Assembly (NCBI GenBank): GCA_024741835.1
Contig: JAENRP010000094.1
Location: 1 to 64,000, forward strand
DNA: 64,000 nt
Direction of reading: 5' to 3'
From: Diplocarpon mali
Taxonomy: Eukaryota > Ascomycota > Leotiomycetes > Helotiales > Drepanopezizaceae
The position numbers were made by a program, and so were the translations under genes. The notes beneath the pieces were generated by a model, which was given only the letters and a program-made list of their open reading frames with translations, did not search any database and had not been told where the DNA came from. Positions 60,713 to 64,000 of this stretch are shown here, piece after piece. How positions within the stretch are numbered: position 1 is the first letter of the stretch; every line of letters begins with the position of its first letter.

Positions 60713-61444
60713 ATAAGCAAAAAGGCCACACCTAAGAAGAGCATAGCTGTCATCGCATCGGGCAGCAAGACCTTAATCGCCCCTAGCAACGAACTAATAT
60801 TAGAGGGAGGATTCTCTTAGGATAGCAAAACTTTAAGATTATTAGAAGATATTATAAGCACTTATAGAACGTTAGGTGAAATAGAATAGCAAGTATTCCT
60901 AAACTTATCTATAGAAGTGTTAAACTATAGAATTTCTACTATAGAAGAAGGATTTCTAGGATTTGATGACTTCCTTGAAAATGAATTGAAAACCAAAGGT
61001 ATTAATCGGGAGAAGTTTTTGCAAGAATATTAGGGTTATGCCAACTCTATAGACTTGTTTCGGAAGAATAGAGACAAAAAGGAGGAGTATACCAAAAGAC
61101 TATTGCAGTTTACCGGCAGCACCTATAGCATATTGTTCCAGACCCACTTTATAATAGACATCACCGCCAACAACGCCCTATAGGGGCTTGGCAAAATTTT
61201 TAAAACGTACCAACCTATAGCAAAAGCTATATAAGTATTGAATTACTTCACTATCTAAGAAGGCATAAAAAAGCTAAAAGGAAACAATGCGCGAAGCAGG
61301 AAGTTTATTAGGTTCTCAAGCACTATTGTGCACTCCGCCATTCAAACTATGAAAGATGACCCCTTATAGTACGACAACTTGGCGCTCCCTGACCAAACAG
61401 TTCTGGATACACTCGGACTATAGCAGTCATAATGCGGTCTACTG
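60713..61444 (+). pseudogene. ORF3b: N-terminal ~244 codons of an ORF3-family protein, truncated
   Basis: The frame starts at ATA 60713 (probably a mutated ATG) as xSKKATPKKS, a basic N-terminus, and runs with only a few TAG/TAA codons to the junction at 61444. Shared with ORF3a: GEIEQQ/GDIEQQ, FDDFLENELKTKGI/FNDFLTEELRLKGI, RKNRDKKEE/RIDQDKREE and HFIIDITANN/RFLINIDSNN. It is clearly diverged from ORF3a, so it is a paralogue, not a recent duplicate. It stops where it meets the last 69 bp of an LTR. The missing C-terminal part matches the segment inserted in E1 in size and break point. Function unknown. Confidence 0.65.
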
Positions 61445-61513
61445 GTGCTTCCTCCTTTTGTTTTTAGGTCTTCCCTTAGGCCTATTCTTGTGTTGTCTCC
61501 CCTCAGTTTTATA
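61445..61513 (+). repeat. 3' LTR remnant of G (last 69 bp)
   Basis: Matches 18223-18291, from GTGCTTCCTC to TTTTATA, and is followed by the TSD ATAT and H sequence. The first ~176 bp of the LTR are missing here. Confidence 0.88.
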
Positions 61514-61959
61514 ATATATAGAGGGAGAGGGGGAAGGGGGGGAGGTGCAGTAGTAAACGAATAAAAATGATAAAAAACTCCTTTTCCTCCTTTAGTAATA
61601 CGACTCCTAGGCCGGGCCCGCGAGTTAAAAGCTTGAAGTTATTAAAGCTATCAAATCGCAATTTCAAAGAAAATTCGAAGATAATTTTAAGTAATCCTAA
61701 GTATATATGCCCTAACCAACTTAAGAGGCGTCCTCGCTAAAGAAAATCTAGGCTTTGCATAAAATTCGACTAATAATCTAGGAATTTCTTTAATACGACT
61801 ATATACGATTATCAAGCCTTTTTAAGGTGGCAACTCGCTTATTTAACCTAAGGGAAGTCGGATTTAGGTACTTAGAGTTCGCATACTGGTTTTTACCTTC
61901 TAAAGCCTATCGATTTCCAAACTAAAGGGTATAATGAGTTTTCTAAAGAAGGCCTTCGA
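61514..61959. other. Non-coding 3' part of H
   Basis: Matches 7487-7955 of the sister element: a purine-rich tract, then a 23-bp motif copy at about 61609-61631 (ACTCCTAGG...GAGT). No coding signal. Confidence 0.6.
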
Positions 61960-62334
61960 TTGAGGTTTCCAAATGTTAAATGTAGAGTTTAGAAAACTGG
62001 GCTTCGAGTTCCTTGATTTTTAAGGCAGATTTCACTCTTAGGCCGGGACCGCAAGTAAAGGGAATTACCACTAGATTTCTCTTTGCCTCTTTAATAACCT
62101 TTAAAGCCTTCGAATGTTCTTGCACTAGGCTTTTAAGATCTTTAGTAAAGGAGGAGTTAGGCTCTTTTTCCTTTTCTATTGCCTCAATAGTCCTTTCGCT
62201 AAGGTCTGATTTTAAGGCAAAGGCTAAGAAGTCTTCGAATTGAGCGTATATTATAGGATCACGCTTATCAATCCTAAAATGCTTGATAATCTTGTTTCGA
62301 AGGCTAGTAGGCAATCCAAGTAAGAATAGGCGTC

Positions 62335-62566
62335 TGTGACGGTTGTCACCTGATTAGGGATCACGTGCTTCGATCACCTGATTAGGGATCATGTGCTTCG
62401 ATCACCTGATTGGGCGTGCGCTTAGACTAGCGCCCTCGCTTAGCGCACACACATATATATACTATAGATTCTTCGTACCTTGGAGCTTCCCTCCTTAATT
62501 GAATATTCTAAGGATGAATCGGGCCCCTTGTATTGCGCTATACTGTATTATGCTTGTGCCGTCACA
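62335..62566 (+). repeat. Left LTR of the TRIM element (232 bp)
   Basis: It differs from the right copy by one extra 28 bp unit containing GATCACCTGATTAGGGATCA, so the word GATCACCTGATT is repeated. The remaining differences are few and mostly transitions. Confidence 0.9.
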
Positions 62567-63363
62567 TTATATTCAATTCCTCAGTCTTTAAATGCAGACT
62601 GTAGTATACGTACGTACGTTTGTTTGTTTGTTTGATACGTTTGTCTATAATATGTTTGGATCGGTGAATAAGTCGTTGACCTCTGTTCCGATCACCTACG
62701 TTTGTTCGTTCGTTCGTTTGCCCCTTAATACTCGAATACGCCTCCTTCTCCTGCTTCGACCTACTCTTGCTCGAATCGCCCTACTCAAGCAAACAAACCT
62801 TTTTCACTTTAAACCGACTTCCTTTTACGCCAGCTCGAATACGCCATACTTCGAGCACTACTATTACTACGCTACCCTCTTGGCTGCTATAGCCTCTCTA
62901 TTCGAATACGTCATACTTCGAATACTCTACCTTACGATTCGTCAGCTACTACAGCTTCTTCTTTTCGAATCGACCTCCTTCGAAAAAATCTTTTATACGA
63001 CTTCTTCTTCTTCGGCATCTTCGGAAGCTGTATCGACCTCGACTTAGGCCGTCACCCCTGAGCTACCTTTACCTCTACGGCATGCCGACCTCCTTGCCGT
63101 ACAACGGCTCTTTAGCATTTGTTTTTCGCAATAAACCTTAGGATTTTTCGACTGGGGGGCATAAGGGCTATATAAATGGGGGTTATACAGGCCAGCTGGC
63201 ACGGCAGCTGCAAGAGGATCCGGACATATGGGCTGAAGTATACTAGCGCTATAAAGTGTATAGGAAGGTATATGGATCTGCGATCCGGATAAAGGACCTG
63301 GGAATGACCTTTGGGAGTTCTTTAAGAAAGCTGGAGGCCAGTTTTTTTCAAAGGGGGGGATGA
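62567..63363 (+). other. Interior of the TRIM element
   Basis: Contains short microsatellite-like runs (CGTACGTACGT, (TTTG)n at ~62618-62635 and (GTTC)n near 62702) and repeated TCGAATACG words. A 151-codon open stretch (62592-63047) is Ser/Tyr/Leu-rich and matches no family I know; I treat it as chance. The polypurine tract is at ~63350-63360. Confidence 0.6.
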
Positions 63364-63567
63364 TGTGACGGTTGTCACCTGATTAGGGATCACGTGCTTC
63401 GATCACCTGATTGGGCGTGCGCTTAGACTAGCGCCCTCGCTTAGCGCACACATATATATATACCGTAGATTCTTCGTACCTTGGAGCTTCCCTCCTTAAT
63501 TGAATATTCTAAGGATGAATCGGGCCCCTTGTATTGCGCTGTGCTGTATTATGCTTGTGCCGTCACA
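63364..63567 (+). repeat. Right LTR of the TRIM element (204 bp)
   Basis: Partner of 62335-62566 without the extra 28 bp unit. It contains CACGTG and a (TA)n run before GATTCTTCGTACC. Confidence 0.9.
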
Positions 63568-64000
63568 GCGTCCTCTTTCAACTTCACTAAGAATCTTCTA
63601 GTCGATTAAGGTATTTAACACTCAAGTGAAGGTCCGATAGTAGTTTTTAAGTTCCTTAGGAGTGCGAGTAATAAGAACAAACTCCTTTAGAAAGGCCAGA
63701 GTGTCGCGAATCTGCTGTCTATCAAATTCCCGGAATTCAGACTTAAGAGCCTTAATAAGTAGTTCCTAGGACTCGCGAAGCTTCTACTTAAGCAGAGATT
63801 TGATAATATCTTTGCTAGTTTGGTCGCAATAGCAGGGAAGTCGATTGATCATCTTATTATATCCAATGCCGAAATTATAATAAGTCTCTTTGTATTATTT
63901 AAGGAAATCAGTAATATTAGCTCTAGTGAAATAAGGAGCGCTAGGGGAACTAGGAAGGGGAAAATGATTAGTAATGGCTTTGAAGGCAGCTGTAGAGTGC

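Larger units (their letters stand above)
18047..61513 (+). mobile_element. Ty3/gypsy LTR retrotransposon G with extra ORFs after integrase, filled with nested copia elements
   Basis: The 5' LTR is complete (18047-18291); the 3' LTR is only its last 69 bp (61445-61513). The 4 bp TSD ATAT and the matching H sequence on both sides show that these are the two ends of one insertion. Between them, on the plus strand, lie gag, protease, RT, RNase H, integrase, ORF3a and a partial ORF3b. A, E2, C and D interrupt these, each with its own TSD. Removing nested elements leaves roughly 18 kb, long for a gypsy element because of the two extra ORFs. Confidence 0.82.
62335..63567 (+). mobile_element. Short non-autonomous LTR element (TRIM-like)
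   Basis: Direct terminal repeats at 62335-62566 and 63364-63567 begin TGTGACGG and end CCGTCACA. A perfect 5 bp TSD, GCGTC, flanks the unit (62330-62334 and 63568-63572). A strong polypurine tract, AAAGGGGGGGA, ends just before the right LTR. The ~800 bp interior encodes no retrotransposon protein. At 1.2 kb with paired LTRs it fits a terminal-repeat retrotransposon in miniature. It is only lightly decayed, so it is one of the youngest insertions. No primer site complementary to a tRNA 3' end is obvious. Confidence 0.87.
17597..64000 (-). mobile_element. Gag-only gypsy-type LTR element H, host of G and of the TRIM element; runs off the window
   Basis: The left end is a ~249 bp LTR (17597-17845) matching 7052-7297. 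Its internal sequence follows to 18046, is broken by G with TSD ATAT (18043-18046 and 61514-61517), and resumes at 61514 with the same sequence as 7487 onward in the element at 7052-9945. The gag gene reads on the minus strand (about 61960-64000), split by the TRIM element. The right LTR is beyond the window. It belongs to the same non-autonomous family as 7052-9945. Confidence 0.8.
61960..64000 (-). pseudogene. Gag of H, split by the TRIM element and running off the window
   Basis: Minus strand. 64000-63573 encodes PYFTRANITDFLKYYKETYY and TPKELKNYYRTFT. After the TRIM (with one GCGTC copy removed) 62334-61960 continues with LPTSLRNKIIKHFRIDK, YAQFEDFLAFALKSDLSERTI and a motif copy read as FTCGPGLRVKSA (62032-62054). 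Only a few stops are present. The same gag is at 9118-7955 and, more diverged, in G. Confidence 0.78.

Noticed and set aside
7461..62054. The regularly recurring GC-rich motif as a CRISPR array.
   Set aside because: Most copies are far apart, in both orientations and inside retrotransposon genes. The tandem arrays have similar, not unique, spacers and keep a reading frame.
62592..63047. A gene within the TRIM element.
   Set aside because: Low-complexity, microsatellite-derived start and no similarity to any gag or pol motif; the element looks non-autonomous.

Overview
The window looks like a repeat-rich, AT-rich block of a filamentous ascomycete (Pezizomycotina) genome. Almost everything after about base 480 is LTR retrotransposon sequence decayed in the style of repeat-induced point mutation (RIP). 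TA is very frequent, CAG and TGG codons have become TAG, LTR pairs differ mostly by C/T and G/A transitions, and several start codons read ATA. I see no intact host gene, rRNA, tRNA or CRISPR array. Only the first ~440 bases are GC-rich and unmutated, and hold the open 3' end of an Ala/Pro-rich reading frame. The species cannot be named from the sequence.

The layout is a deep nest, resolved from LTR pairs and target-site duplications (TSDs) read directly. A minus-strand Ty1/copia element 'X' (641-1521 and 13795-17596, running on past 64000) was hit by copia element E1 (1522-13789, TSD TATGC) and by a minus-strand gag-only LTR element 'H' (from 17597 past the window end). H was hit by Ty3/gypsy element G (18047-61513, TSD ATAT) and by a short TRIM-like element (62335-63567, TSD GCGTC). 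G was hit by copia elements A (22421-27987, TSD TTAGC), E2 (30803-42555, TSD AATCT), C (43958-49551, minus, TSD AATAA) and D (52375-60373, TSD ATAAT). E2 contains copia B (34678-40242, TSD ATAAG). X>H>G>E2>B is five levels. E1 contains a second gag-only element (7052-9945, TSD TTAG) and a 3.1 kb chimeric fragment (3640-6771).

Families: E1/E2 are one copia family (195 bp LTRs); A/B/C are a second (240-249 bp LTRs); D is a third (299 bp LTRs); X is a fourth. G is a gypsy element with gag, protease, RT, RNase H and integrase. The gag-only elements share LTR ends, gag and 4-bp TSDs with G and are probably its non-autonomous partners.

Two things stand out. First, a GC-rich, nearly palindromic 23-bp motif occurs roughly 60 times in unrelated element families, inside and outside coding sequence. 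In either orientation it stays open and encodes a similar Gly/Pro octapeptide, and in E1/E2 it forms a 48-bp-period in-frame array inside the polyprotein. Second, G carries, downstream of integrase (the position of env in retroviruses), a large unrecognised ORF family of about 1,130 codons ('ORF3'), apparently in two divergent tandem copies. The second copy is split: its first ~244 codons plus the last 69 bp of G's 3' LTR are at 60713-61513, while the matching ~880 C-terminal codons plus the first 171 bp of the LTR lie inverted inside E1 at 3638-6771.
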